The notes under the pieces: model-generated
What the model was told of the DNA's origin: nothing
What the model saw: only the letters and a program-made list of their open reading frames with translations
Databases searched by the model: none
Position numbers and translations under genes: made by a program
Part shown: positions 16,114 to 25,185 of the stretch, in pieces
Numbering within the stretch: position 1 is the stretch's first letter
Layout of the letters: each line of letters begins with the position of its first letter
From: Micromonospora eburnea
GTDB taxonomy: Bacteria; Actinomycetota; Actinomycetes; Mycobacteriales; Micromonosporaceae
Reading direction: 5' to 3'
Assembly (NCBI RefSeq): GCF_900090225.1
Contig: NZ_FMHY01000002.1
Span: forward strand, 4,278,001-4,342,000
Length of the DNA: 64,000 bases

Positions 16114-18306
16114 TCAGGCTCGGCCGTGTGCCGGCGGGGCCAGCCCGGTCCGGCGCAGCTTCTGCCAGCCCAGCCGTCCGCCGGTGAACGCGGTGATCAC
16201 CGACTGGAGCAGCACCAGGTACATCAGTTGCCGGTAGGCGAACTGCTGCAGCGGAAGCGCCCAGAGCACGCCGAGCTTCTCCCGGTCCAGGCGGAACGCC
16301 GTGATCGCGGTGACGAACTGCAGGCCGAGCATCGCCAGCCAGGCCAGCACGGTCTCCGTCCGGTCGAGGAAGAGCAGGCCGTACACGGCGAGCAGGTCGA
16401 TCACCGGTGCGCTGAGCGGCAGCAGGACCCCGTACACCGCCAGGAAGGCCAGGCAGCGCCGGCTGAACCGGCCCGAGGCGCCGTGGTCGAGGACCGAACG
16501 CCGGTGCTTCCACATCGCCTGGATGGTTCCGTAGCTCCAGCGGTACCGCTGCTTCCACAGTTGTCCGACGGTGGCCGGCGCCTCGGTCCACGCCCGGGCC
16601 GTCTCCTCGTACACCACGTGCCAGCCGGCCCGGCCCAGCGCCATGGTGATGTCGGTGTCCTCGGCCAGCGTCTCGTCGGTCATCCCGCCCACCTGGGTGA
16701 GCGCCTGGCGGCGGAACGCGCCGATCGCGCCCGGGACGGTGGGCATGCACCGCAGCGTCTCGTACAGGCGGCGGTCCAGATTGAACCCGATGACGTACTC
16801 GATGTGCTGCCACTTGGCGATCAGGCTGCCCCGGTTGCCCACCTTGACGTTGCCGGCCACGGCACCCACCCGGGGATCGCCGAACGGCTGGACCAGTCGC
16901 CGGACCGAGTCGCGCTCGAAGATGGTGTCCCCGTCCACCATGACGATCAGGTTGAACCGGGCCAACGCGACGCCGGTGTTCAACGCGCTCGGTTTGCCCC
17001 CGTTCGGCTTGCGTACCACCCGGACGTTCGGCAGCCGGAGGGCCTCGGCGATGTCGGCGGTGCCGTCGGTGGATCCGTCGTCCACCACGATGACCTCGAT
17101 TCCGCCCGGGTGGTCACCGCCGGCCAGGGAGCGCACCGCCGCGGCGATGCCCTCCTTCTCGTTGTACGCCGGGACGACCACCGAGACCGGTTCGGTCACC
17201 GGTGGACCCCATGACCAGTCGTGACGCCGGCGCCGTCTGGCGTGCCGCAGGGCGAGCAGGAACAGCAGGACGGTACGTCCGAGGGTGAGCACCCCGACGA
17301 TCACGAAGAGCGCGCCGAAGACGCTGAACATGGCATCGGCACCGCGCACCGCGAGCGCCAGCACGTCGCCCCGCCAGCGCTCGGCGGGCATGGCCGGGGT
17401 GTGCCCCGCCACCACGACGCCCGCGTCGGCGAGCGCGAGGTTCAGCCCCTCCGTCACCGTGGTGAAGCGGTAACCGCGCTCCTTCATCAGCGGGATGTAC
17501 CGGTCGAGGGCGGCGACCGTACCCGACCGGTCGCCGCCGGCGTCGTGCCACAGCGAGATGGCTCCCGCGTAGCCCGGCGGCGTGGCGTTCGCGATCATCG
17601 TCTCGATGCCGGGTTTCGCCCAGTCGCGGCTGTCGACGTCGTTGACCACCGTGAGGTAGCCCAGCTCACCGGCCTGCCGCAGCAGCGGCCAGTCCCCGTC
17701 TGTGTAGGCGTCGGCGTGTGACGAGTACGGGAAGCGCAGCAGGGAGGTCCGGACCCCGGTGGCGCTGGCGATCGCCAACTGGGTCTGCTCGTACTCCAGC
17801 TGGCGTCGCCAGGTGGGGAGGTCGGCGAGGTTGGCGTGGGTGAACGTGTGCACGCCGAGCTCGTGTCCGGCCGCCACCATCTTCCTGGCCAGCTCGGGAT
17901 GCCGGGCGACCTGGGTGCCCAGGACGAAGAAGGTCCCCTTCACCTGGTGCCGGTCCAGCACCCGAAGCACCTCCGGTGTCCAGCGTGGATCGGGCCCGTC
18001 GTCGAAGGTCAGCGCCAGGGTGCGCGGCGGCAGGCGGTGCGACTGGGTACGCCCGTCGGCGCCGACGTTGAGGATGGGGCCGCCGTCGCGTACCTCGGCG
18101 GGCACCCGGCTCTGGCCTCCGGAGGTGGCCTTGTGATCGGGCACGAAGGCGGCGTTGGCGTACGCCTCGACGAAGAGCAACCCCCCGAGCAGTACGAGCA
18201 CCATCGCGAGAACCGTCCAACTGGGACGGGGCACGATGCGCCGGTACGTCCGGCGGGCCTGATGACGGGGCGGCGCGGCCAGCCGCGCACCGCGGTGGTT
18301 ACTCAC
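16114..18306 (-). CDS. Polysaccharide deacetylase fused to family 2 glycosyltransferase
   Basis: This 730-residue membrane protein joins two enzymes of surface polysaccharide synthesis. After a membrane anchor (about 30-50), a NodB-type deacetylase domain (about 95-290) has LTFDDGPDP and HTFTHANL as metal and catalytic motifs. A hydrophobic segment links to a processive GT2 domain (about 375-620) with PAYNEKEG, VVDDGSTDGT, MVDGDTIF, LAEDTDI and QRYRWSYG, then C-terminal membrane helices. The motif set matches synthases of beta-linked amino-sugar polymers such as chitin-like or poly-N-acetylglucosamine chains. The GTG start at 18306 overlaps the stop of the upstream small gene (GTGAGTAA), a coupling that decides the start over an Arg/Pro-rich extension. 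Confidence 0.88.
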   Translation of the reverse strand: MSNHRGARLAAPPRHQARRTYRRIVPRPSWTVLAMVLVLLGGLLFVEAYANAAFVPDHKATSGGQSRVPAEVRDGGPILNVGADGRTQSHRLPPRTLALTFDDGPDPRWTPEVLRVLDRHQVKGTFFVLGTQVARHPELARKMVAAGHELGVHTFTHANLADLPTWRRQLEYEQTQLAIASATGVRTSLLRFPYSSHADAYTDGDWPLLRQAGELGYLTVVNDVDSRDWAKPGIETMIANATPPGYAGAISLWHDAGGDRSGTVAALDRYIPLMKERGYRFTTVTEGLNLALADAGVVVAGHTPAMPAERWRGDVLALAVRGADAMFSVFGALFVIVGVLTLGRTVLLFLLALRHARRRRRHDWSWGPPVTEPVSVVVPAYNEKEGIAAAVRSLAGGDHPGGIEVIVVDDGSTDGTADIAEALRLPNVRVVRKPNGGKPSALNTGVALARFNLIVMVDGDTIFERDSVRRLVQPFGDPRVGAVAGNVKVGNRGSLIAKWQHIEYVIGFNLDRRLYETLRCMPTVPGAIGAFRRQALTQVGGMTDETLAEDTDITMALGRAGWHVVYEETARAWTEAPATVGQLWKQRYRWSYGTIQAMWKHRRSVLDHGASGRFSRRCLAFLAVYGVLLPLSAPVIDLLAVYGLLFLDRTETVLAWLAMLGLQFVTAITAFRLDREKLGVLWALPLQQFAYRQLMYLVLLQSVITAFTGGRLGWQKLRRTGLAPPAHGRA

Positions 18307-18763
18307 CGGCACGCCCGTACCCGGTCGGGCCCGGCGACGCGGGCTCCGGCGAATGCGGCCTGGGCTTCGGGGACGAGGTCCGCGACTTGGGGGTGGTGGC
18401 CGGGGCGGAGGCGCGGGACCCACTCGGCTTGGGCGACGCGGAGCTACGGGGTGTCGTGCCGGTGCGGAGCGAGGCGGGCCGGGACGAAGGCGTGGCGGAG
18501 GCACGGACGGTGGGCGACCCGTCGGGCGCGAGGGTGGGGGGCGGCTGCCAGGCCGGGCTCGCCGAGGGTTCGATGAAGGGCAGGATGGTCTCGGGACGCG
18601 CCGGACCGCCGGCGAAGCTCACCCCCACCATCACCGTGTAGCCGACACCGAGCGCGCCGAAGCCGTACGCCAGGCGGCGCAGCCACCGCCGCCGCCGCCC
18701 GCTCGGGTCGACGAAGACCGGGGGTGGTTCGGGTACGGCGGGAATGATGGTGGTTTCGTCCAC
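18299..18763 (-). CDS. Single-pass membrane protein coupled to the deacetylase-glycosyltransferase
   Basis: The product of about 154 residues has a short cytoplasmic part with a Pro-rich stretch, a basic cluster (GRRRRWLRR), one membrane helix (LAYGFGALGVGYTVMVGVSF), and a long Ser/Thr/Pro-rich outside tail. I recognise no enzyme domain. Its stop overlaps the start of the downstream synthase gene, so it may be an accessory subunit or anchor of that synthase. The start is uncertain: GTG at 18763 gives VDETTIIP, while GTG at 18802 would add 13 basic residues; neither has a good ribosome binding site. Confidence 0.7.
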   Translation of the reverse strand: MDETTIIPAVPEPPPVFVDPSGRRRRWLRRLAYGFGALGVGYTVMVGVSFAGGPARPETILPFIEPSASPAWQPPPTLAPDGSPTVRASATPSSRPASLRTGTTPRSSASPKPSGSRASAPATTPKSRTSSPKPRPHSPEPASPGPTGYGRAGE

Positions 18764-19169
18764 CCGCGGGAGTCTAGTTGTGGGAATGTTTCGCTTTCGC
18801 ACCCCCGTGCGGTCCGCCTACGACCTGGCAGGACAGGCAACCTCCGAGCAGGCCCTTGAGGTACTCACCCTGAAAGCTCCGTGATCAACTCCATGTGCCG
18901 CAAACGGTGGTCACCAGGCCCGCTGAGACCACCACATACCGCACACGGAGTCGACCAAGGCCCCGCCGAGGCCGGACGGGCAGGTGTTGTTCGGGGTGGC
19001 CAGCCTCGCCGCCGGCCTGCCGCTGCTTGCCTGATCCGCCCGACCGGGTGGCGTCGGGATCATGCCGGTGGTTTCACCGTTCGCGAGCCGACGGCACCCG
19101 GCAGGCGTACAGGTGGCACGGGCCGGGTACCTCGCCACTGTCCCAACCTCGACAGCCGGGAGGTCCACC
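18764..19169. other. Divergent intergenic region with a stem-loop
   Basis: No gene is seen in these 400 bases between the divergent membrane-protein and hemerythrin genes. A stem GGTGGTC (18906-18912) with GACCACC (18927-18933) lies inside a longer imperfect inverted repeat running from about 18893 to 18945. I see no match to a known riboswitch. The hemerythrin ribosome binding site GGGAGGT lies at 19158-19164. Confidence 0.4.
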
Positions 19170-19739
19170 GTGACGGCAGCGGCGCAGAAGCAGGACGTCA
19201 TCGACCTGCTGCTCAGCCAGCACAACGAGATCAAGTCGTTGTTCACCCGGGTCAAGGCGGCCCGGGACAGCGAGCAGAAGCGAGAGGCCTTCCAGCAGCT
19301 CGTCCGGCTTCTCGCCGTGCACGAGAGCGCCGAGGAGCAGGTCGTGCACCCCTCCGCGCGGGACGACGCCGGCGACGCCGTGGTCGACGCCCGCCTGCAC
19401 GAGGAGGCCGAGGCCAAGCACGTCCTGGCCGACCTGTACGACCTCGGCGTGGACGGGCCGGGGTTCGACGCCAAGTTCGCCGAGTTCGAACGGGCGGTCC
19501 TGGATCACGCCACGCACGAGGAGAAGGAGGAGTTTCCCGCCCTGCGCCGCAACACCGACGCGAACACCCTGCGCCGCATGGCCGGTGCCGTCCGCGCCGC
19601 GGAAGCCACCGCGCCGACCCGCCCCCACTCGCAGGCAGGGGAGTCCGCGGCAGGCAACATGCTGGTCGGGCCGCCGGTGGCGATCTTCGACCGGATGCGG
19701 GACGCCGTACGGGACTGGCGGGAAGCCCACCAGCGCTGA
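19170..19739 (+). CDS. Hemerythrin-domain protein
   Basis: The 189-residue product is a four-helix hemerythrin-like protein with a probable di-iron site that could bind oxygen or NO or store iron. Iron ligands are expected at SQHNEIK, AVHESAEEQVVHP, EEAEAKH and LDHATHEEKEEF. The GTG at 19170 is chosen for GGGAGGT five bases upstream; it removes 36 residues of poor coding character. A flexible tail ends in a short helix. It converges with the MRJP-like gene. Proteins of this type are often stress induced in actinomycetes, but no promoter motif stands out here. Confidence 0.88.
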   Translation: MTAAAQKQDVIDLLLSQHNEIKSLFTRVKAARDSEQKREAFQQLVRLLAVHESAEEQVVHPSARDDAGDAVVDARLHEEAEAKHVLADLYDLGVDGPGFDAKFAEFERAVLDHATHEEKEEFPALRRNTDANTLRRMAGAVRAAEATAPTRPHSQAGESAAGNMLVGPPVAIFDRMRDAVRDWREAHQR

Positions 19740-19823
19740 TCCACGCGGGACTGCGACCGGCGACAACCCACCGCCGGGCAGGCCGACCACTTCCCGGACG
19801 GGTGCGGCCGGTGGGCGCGGGCA

Positions 19824-20975
19824 TCAGGGCCGCAGCAGCACCGGACCAGCGTCGATCCGGGTGCGGAACAGGGCGTACGGCTTGCGTCGCAGATCCTGTC
19901 CGCGCTGGTACTTGGCCTGCCGGTGCAGTTGGTTGGCGGTGACGTAGAGGCGACCGTCGTTGGCGATCGACATGGTGTCCGGCCAGAGCAACCGGGGATC
20001 GTGCACCACCGTCTCGAACTGTCCGTCCGGATTGCGCCGCAGCACCGCGTCGTGCTCGTAGGAGGTGAGATAGAGCCGGCCGGCGTCGTCGGTCTCCAGC
20101 CCGTCGGAGCCGCCGCCCTTGTCCCCCTCGTCCACCACGGTCGCCGCTACCTCGTCGTCGCTGACGGCGCGGTCGGCGAGGGCGTCGGCGGCGACGCTGT
20201 ACCAGCGGCGGGAGGCCAGGGGGCAGTAGTAGAGACGGGCACCGTCGGCGGCGAGCGCGATGCCGTCGCACCCCATGGTCACCGGTTTCGGGTCGCCGTC
20301 GGCGGGGCGTTCGAGGAAGGGCCGGCCCTCCACCACTGGCCGGAAGGCGCTCAGCGGCTCCGCCTTGGTGGACGGGTGCTCGTGCAGCCGCCGCCAGGAG
20401 ACGCCACTGGACAGGTCGACCACGATCAGCCCGTTGGGGCCGGAGTCCGAGGAGTCGGTGATATAGGCGATCCCGGCTTCTCCGCGTCGGAGGTCGAATC
20501 GTACGTCGTTGAGGTAGGTGCTGGGCAGCGCGACGTCGGCCGGGAAGGTGATGACCTGCGCCACGGCGTCGGTGTCCAGGTCGACCCGGACCAGTTTCGG
20601 CCCGCCGGGTCTGGTGGGTCGGAACATCGGGCTGCCGGTGTCGAGGATCCAGAGCCGGTCGGCGGGGTCGACGACAACGCTCTGCACCGACACCAACGCC
20701 CCGGTGTCGTCGTCGCCGGACGGCTCGTTCCAGGCCTGGTCCGGGAAGGGCACCTCGGCACCGTCGCGCAACTCGACGACGGTGGCGGGCACCTCGTCGC
20801 CCCACTTCGGGAAGTTGACGAAGATCCGGCCGGTGTGCGAGACACTCACCCCGGTCGGCATCGGCCCGGTGAAGGCGTGCACGAGTTCCAGGTCGCCGAA
20901 CGCCGCGCCGGCCACTTCCGTACGGGTCACCCGTTCCACCTCGGTGACGGTACGGGAGGCGACACCGGCTTTCAT
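19824..20975 (-). CDS. Major royal jelly/yellow-family beta-propeller protein
   Basis: This 383-residue protein matches the MRJP/yellow family of six-bladed propellers, bacterial members of which are usually described as gluconolactonase- or SMP-30-like. Typical phrases are FTGPMPTGVSVSHTGRIFV, DRLWILDTGSP, LVRVDLDTD, STYLNDVRFD, AYITDSSDSGPNGLIVVDL and SDGLETDDAGRLYLTSYEH. No signal peptide is visible, so it is probably cytoplasmic. Its substrate is unknown. It is divergent from the catalase gene across 90 bases and may share its stress-type promoter region. Confidence 0.85.
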   Translation of the reverse strand: MKAGVASRTVTEVERVTRTEVAGAAFGDLELVHAFTGPMPTGVSVSHTGRIFVNFPKWGDEVPATVVELRDGAEVPFPDQAWNEPSGDDDTGALVSVQSVVVDPADRLWILDTGSPMFRPTRPGGPKLVRVDLDTDAVAQVITFPADVALPSTYLNDVRFDLRRGEAGIAYITDSSDSGPNGLIVVDLSSGVSWRRLHEHPSTKAEPLSAFRPVVEGRPFLERPADGDPKPVTMGCDGIALAADGARLYYCPLASRRWYSVAADALADRAVSDDEVAATVVDEGDKGGGSDGLETDDAGRLYLTSYEHDAVLRRNPDGQFETVVHDPRLLWPDTMSIANDGRLYVTANQLHRQAKYQRGQDLRRKPYALFRTRIDAGPVLLRP

Positions 20976-20996
20976 CGGGTTCGGCGACGTTTACCC

Positions 20997-21020
20997 GTTT
21001 TCGGTGCTCCTCGACGGGTA
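20997..21020 (+). promoter_or_regulatory. SigB-type promoter before catalase
   Basis: GTTTT at 20997-21001 and GGGTA at 21016-21020, with spacing close to 15 bases, match the GTTT...GGGTA pattern of actinobacterial general-stress sigma factors. It lies 46 bases before the catalase start and would place transcription start near 21027. A stress-controlled catalase fits; the match is by eye. Confidence 0.5.
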
Positions 21021-21065
21021 GAACCGGAAGGTCGGCTTGCGTTGCTTCGTGGAGGTACCCGTCCT

Positions 21066-23321
21066 ATGGATTCCAGCAAACCCGCCAAGGCCGTGAGGGA
21101 CGCGGTCGAGCCGGCCAAGGAGAAGGTGGCGGATGCCCTCACCCCGGACGTTCCCGGTGTGCCGGGCAGTGCCCCGCCGCCAGTCGACGAGCCGACCCGG
21201 CCCCGGGATCCGCTGCCGCCGAAGGCCGAGCAGGGCTCCCCGGAGACCCGTACGGCGACCGGCGCGAAGACCGGCGCGCCGGCTGCCGCGGACGCTCAGC
21301 AGGGAGCCTTCCTCACCACCTCCCAGGGAGCCCGGCTCCGCGACACCGACCACTCCCTCAAGGCCGGGCCGCGCGGCCCGGTGCTGCTCCAGGACCACCA
21401 CCTGCGCGAGAAGATCACCCACTTCGACCACGAGCGTATCCCCGAGCGCGTCGTTCACGCGCGGGGCGCCGGGGCGCACGGCCTGTTCACGGCGTACGGC
21501 ACCGCCGAAGGGGTCACGCGGGCCGGCTTCCTGAAGAAGGGCAGGGAGACGCCGGTCTTCGTCCGGTTCTCCACCGTCGTCGGGTCCCGTGGGTCGGCCG
21601 ACACGGTCCGCGACACCCGCGGCTTCGCGACCAAGTTCTACACCGACGAGGGCACCTTCGACCTGGTCGCCAACAACATTCCCGTCTTCTTCATCCAGGA
21701 CGCCATCAAGTTCCCCGATGTCATCCACGCCGCCAAGCCGCACCCCGACCGGGAGATCCCCCAGGCCCAGACCGCCCACGACACCTTCTGGGACTTCGTC
21801 TCCCTGCACACCGAGGCCCAGCACCACACCATGTGGACCATGTCAGACCGGGGCATTCCCCGGTCGTTCCGGATGATGGAGGGCTTCGGGGTGCACTCCT
21901 TCCGGCTGGTCAACGAGGCCGGGGAGACGGCGCTGGTCAAGTTCCACTGGAAGCCGAAGCTCGGCGTGCACTCCCTCACCTGGGAGGAGGCGCAGCTGCT
22001 CGGCGGCATCGACCCGGACTTCCACCGCCGTGACCTGTACGACGCGATCGAGGCCGGCGCCTACCCGGAGTGGGAACTCGGCATCCAGGTCCTCCCCGAC
22101 ACCCCGGAGGAGACCTTCGCCGGGATCGACCTGCTCGACCCGACCAAGATCGTGCCCGAGGAACTGGCACCGGTGCAGCGGGTCGGCAGGCTGGTGCTCA
22201 ACCGGACGCCCACCAACTTCTTCGCCGAGACCGAACAGGTCGCCTTCCACGTGGGTCACCTGCCACCGGGCATCGACGCCACCAACGACCCGCTGATGCA
22301 GGGCCGGCTGTTCTCGTACATCGACACGCAGCTCACCCGGCTGGCCGGCCCGAACTTCTCCCAGATCCCGATCAACCGCCCGCACGCCGACGTCAACGAC
22401 ATGCTCCGCGACGGCTTCCACCAGAACGCCGTCCACGCTGGAGTCGCCCCCTACCGACCCAACTCCCTCGACGGCGGCAACCCCTTCCGCGCCGGTGACG
22501 CCAAGCACGCATTCGTCGACGTGCCGGTCACGGTCTCCGAGGCACCCAAGATCCGGGCCAACCCGGCGTCCTTCGACGACCACTACAGCCAGGTGCGCCT
22601 GTTCTGGCTGAGCATGTCGCCGGTGGAGAAGGAACACATCGTCGGCGCCTACACCTTCGAACTCGGCAAGTGCCACCACCAGGCGATCAAGGAACGCCAG
22701 CTGCGCTGCCTGGCCAACATCGACCCCGTGCTCTGCGCCCAGGTCGCCGCCGGCCTGGGCCTGCCCGTACCCGAGCCGACCGAGCCGCTCGCCGACGTCA
22801 CGCCGAGCCCGGCGCTCTCCCAGCTCGGCCGGGAGTGGCCGGCCGACGGCCGCACGATCGGCATCGTGATCGACCCGGAAGGCGACCTCGACAGCGTCGA
22901 CCAGGTGCGCCGAGCCGTGTTCGCCGCCGACATGGTGCCGCTCCTGATCGCCCCGCACGGCGGCATGGTGGGCGACCTGGCGGTGCAGCGAACCTTCGCC
23001 ACCGCTCGTTCCGTCGAGTTCGACGCGCTCCTGCTGGCCGGCGCACCGGCCCCGGCTCCGGACGCACTGCCCGTACGGGATGCCAAGACCGGCGCGGCGA
23101 GCCCGGTGGACCCCCGGATACCGCTGCTGGTCGAGGAGTGCTGGCGGCACGCCAAGGCGATCGGAGCCTGGGGCGCCGGCACCGACGTGCTGGAGCAGAC
23201 CGGCGTGGCCGGCGGCGAGGGGGTTGTCGCAGGCGGCTCGGCCATGGACGTGCTCACGGCCGTACGGCAGCTGATGGCCACGCACCGGGTCTGGCAGCGG
23301 TTCCCCACACCTCTCTCGTAA
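21066..23321 (+). CDS. katE: Large-subunit (HPII-type) catalase
   Basis: This 751-residue monofunctional catalase breaks down hydrogen peroxide with heme. A long Pro-rich N-terminal arm (1-85) precedes the core. The distal His is H131 in RVVHARGAGAHG, the catalytic Asn is in VANNIPVFFIQD (203-204), and the proximal heme-ligand Tyr is Y418 in RLFSYIDTQ. The C-terminal flavodoxin-like domain (about 595-750, RTIGIVIDPEGDLDS) is the mark of large-subunit clade 2 enzymes. Length agrees with that clade (about 700-750). It is monocistronic behind a SigB-like promoter. Confidence 0.95.
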   Translation: MDSSKPAKAVRDAVEPAKEKVADALTPDVPGVPGSAPPPVDEPTRPRDPLPPKAEQGSPETRTATGAKTGAPAAADAQQGAFLTTSQGARLRDTDHSLKAGPRGPVLLQDHHLREKITHFDHERIPERVVHARGAGAHGLFTAYGTAEGVTRAGFLKKGRETPVFVRFSTVVGSRGSADTVRDTRGFATKFYTDEGTFDLVANNIPVFFIQDAIKFPDVIHAAKPHPDREIPQAQTAHDTFWDFVSLHTEAQHHTMWTMSDRGIPRSFRMMEGFGVHSFRLVNEAGETALVKFHWKPKLGVHSLTWEEAQLLGGIDPDFHRRDLYDAIEAGAYPEWELGIQVLPDTPEETFAGIDLLDPTKIVPEELAPVQRVGRLVLNRTPTNFFAETEQVAFHVGHLPPGIDATNDPLMQGRLFSYIDTQLTRLAGPNFSQIPINRPHADVNDMLRDGFHQNAVHAGVAPYRPNSLDGGNPFRAGDAKHAFVDVPVTVSEAPKIRANPASFDDHYSQVRLFWLSMSPVEKEHIVGAYTFELGKCHHQAIKERQLRCLANIDPVLCAQVAAGLGLPVPEPTEPLADVTPSPALSQLGREWPADGRTIGIVIDPEGDLDSVDQVRRAVFAADMVPLLIAPHGGMVGDLAVQRTFATARSVEFDALLLAGAPAPAPDALPVRDAKTGAASPVDPRIPLLVEECWRHAKAIGAWGAGTDVLEQTGVAGGEGVVAGGSAMDVLTAVRQLMATHRVWQRFPTPLS

Positions 23322-23337
23322 CGGTCGAAGCAGCCGT

Positions 23338-23352
23338 CGGAGGCCGCCTCCG
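23338..23352 (+). terminator. Short hairpin after catalase
   Basis: CGGAG and CTCCG pair around GCCGC, 17 bases after the catalase stop. The stem is short and no T-run follows, so this is only a possible terminator. Confidence 0.3.
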
Positions 23353-23400
23353 CCTTGGGGAGGAGCGGCCCCCACTCGAAACGAGGGTCGGGCGGATTCG

Positions 23401-23531
23401 GTGAGGATCTACATCATCGGCGACCGAGACGTCCGCCGGACCACTACCTGATCGCGTCGATCAGCGCCGGCCCCCTGCGCGGTGACGAACCGGCGGGATC
23501 GCGGGACGTGGAGCGCGCCGGCCGGGACTGA
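23401..23531 (+). other. Possible vestige of a small gene
   Basis: A GTG at 23401 opens IYIIGDRDV and then stops after 16 codons, but the next frame continues as PPDHYLIASISAGPL and DVERAGRD to a stop at 23531. Adding one base near 23435 joins them into a plausible 43-residue peptide. There is no good ribosome binding site and no recognised family, so this may be a decayed fragment or chance. Confidence 0.2.
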
Positions 23532-23561
23532 CGGGCCGTCCCGGCCGGCTGTCGACTCACG

Positions 23562-24431
23562 TCACATTCTCAGGAGTGGTTGCCAGCCGTCCCGGTAGCG
23601 CACACCGCGAGGTTGCAGCCGGATCTGCTCGTGCACTGTTCCGGAGACCGGCTCGGTCCGGATCGCCTGGGGCCGGTCCACCACGACACAGACGTCCTCG
23701 CCGGGCCACCACCAGCCACAGGAACGGGCCAGGCCGGCCCAGACGTCGAGATGTTCGGCCTCGTCCGGCCCGTACCGGGCAAGGCCGAGTCGACGCAGCG
23801 TGTCGTAGTAGGCGATCCACGACGCATCCTGCTGCCCGTACCAGCACACGGGCACCGGACCGTTGTCGGCCAGTGCCGCGCGTACGGGTAGGTAATACCC
23901 GGACGCGAGGCTGCGGTGCAGCGCCGTGCGTACGCCCTGGTGCAGCACGACAGCGAGCGGAACGCCGCTGTCGAGCGCGGGTAGCGGCGCCAGTTCGGGC
24001 CATGGCTCCTTGGTCTTGTTCGTACGCACGGGTGACAGCTCGGGGTCGGCGTGCGTGACGCCCGCGCTCAGTGCGCCGCGCAGCTGGGAGGCGACCATGG
24101 CGAGATCGCTTGCCAGTGGTGGTGCCCCTCGTGGACGGGGCGCCCGGATCCACTCGTAGAGTTGATCGAGGGTGGGCCAGCCGGTGAACAGGGAGCGCGC
24201 CTTGTCCGGCGAGTCGACCCATTCGAACCGGGGTCGCGGCCGCGACGCCCTGGCGTAGATGGCGGTCAGGCAGCGTTCGGCCGTCGGCTTGTCAGCCGGC
24301 TGTGTGGACAGTCCGTGATCGAGCCATTCCTGGCGGATCTGAATGGCCTGCTGCCACAGGTCGCGAGGGTTGCCGCTGCGGACGGCCTGTGGCGATTTCG
24401 CGGCGTCGTCGCGCCGCGCGGAGGCGCTCAT
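23562..24431 (-). CDS. DUF6745-like protein of unknown function
   Basis: The 289-residue product is soluble and rich in Trp, with a C-terminal part (CGWWWPGEDVCVVVDRP, then RGVRYRDGWQPLL) that resembles DUF6745 proteins, which are common in actinomycetes and of unknown function. No enzyme motif or membrane segment is seen. It is divergent from the DinB-like gene with 145 bases between starts. The family assignment is from memory of the motif and is not certain. Confidence 0.65.
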   Translation of the reverse strand: MSASARRDDAAKSPQAVRSGNPRDLWQQAIQIRQEWLDHGLSTQPADKPTAERCLTAIYARASRPRPRFEWVDSPDKARSLFTGWPTLDQLYEWIRAPRPRGAPPLASDLAMVASQLRGALSAGVTHADPELSPVRTNKTKEPWPELAPLPALDSGVPLAVVLHQGVRTALHRSLASGYYLPVRAALADNGPVPVCWYGQQDASWIAYYDTLRRLGLARYGPDEAEHLDVWAGLARSCGWWWPGEDVCVVVDRPQAIRTEPVSGTVHEQIRLQPRGVRYRDGWQPLLRM

Positions 24432-24576
24432 CGCGCCAGGGCGTCGCCGCCCTTCCGTGAAGAGATCATGGAGCGACTATGGCCCACAGCGGGTCACCGG
24501 CGCAAACGATTCTCCACCGGGCCGGGCCCCACTCGCCGCCCACTGGGTGACGACGGAAAGCCGTTCGACCCGGAAC

Positions 24577-25164
24577 ATGCGGGTGTGGCAAGGTCTCGTG
24601 GTGCCGGTATCCCGTCGTGGCTTGCTGCGTTGGCAGTTCGACCTGACCTGGTCGCTGTTCGAATACCACCTGGAACGGCTGGAGCCGGCGGACTTCCTCT
24701 GGGAGCCCGCCGCGCATTGCTGGACGGTCCGCCCGGACGCCGACGGCGAGTGGACGCCGGACTGGGCGGACGCCGAACCCGACCCGATCCCCGTTCCGAC
24801 CATCGGGTGGATCACCTGGCACATCGGCTGGTGGTGGACCGTCGCCATCGACCACGCCCAGGCGCGCACGCCACGGGAGCGTACCGAGATCCGCTGGCCC
24901 GGTGACGGCGACAAGGCGGTGGCGTGGCTGCGTGATCTCCGTACCGAATGGTTGGCGGTGCTCGACCGGCTCAGCGAGGCCGACCTCGACGGTGTCGCGC
25001 CGTTCCCGTGGCAGAACGACCCCGAGCACACCGTCGCCCACATGATCGCCTGGTTGAACGCCGAGCTGATGAAGAATGCCGCCGAGATCGGCCAACTCCG
25101 GTTGCTACGACACGCGTGCGGGCAGGCGGACGCTTCGCCCGCGAGGTCGTCCACCCGTCGCTGA
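24577..25164 (+). CDS. DinB-superfamily protein
   Basis: The 195-residue protein has the DinB/YfiT four-helix fold signature: LLRWQFDLTWSLFEYHLERL with LWEPAAHCWTVRPD, the His-containing helix IGWITWHIGWWWTVAIDHA, and a last HTVAHMIAWLNAEL helix. Three His residues probably bind a metal. Actinomycete members include mycothiol-dependent transferases, but the substrate here is unknown. The ATG at 24577 is chosen because the family fold starts soon after it; a GTG at 24601 is possible. It converges on the isochorismatase-like gene. Confidence 0.8.
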   Translation: MRVWQGLVVPVSRRGLLRWQFDLTWSLFEYHLERLEPADFLWEPAAHCWTVRPDADGEWTPDWADAEPDPIPVPTIGWITWHIGWWWTVAIDHAQARTPRERTEIRWPGDGDKAVAWLRDLRTEWLAVLDRLSEADLDGVAPFPWQNDPEHTVAHMIAWLNAELMKNAAEIGQLRLLRHACGQADASPARSSTRR

Positions 25165-25185
25165 CCGCAGCCGGTCGCAGGCGGT

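Noticed and set aside
18893..18945. Riboswitch-like stem before the hemerythrin gene
   Set aside because: The inverted repeat is imperfect, far from the start and fits no riboswitch consensus I know.
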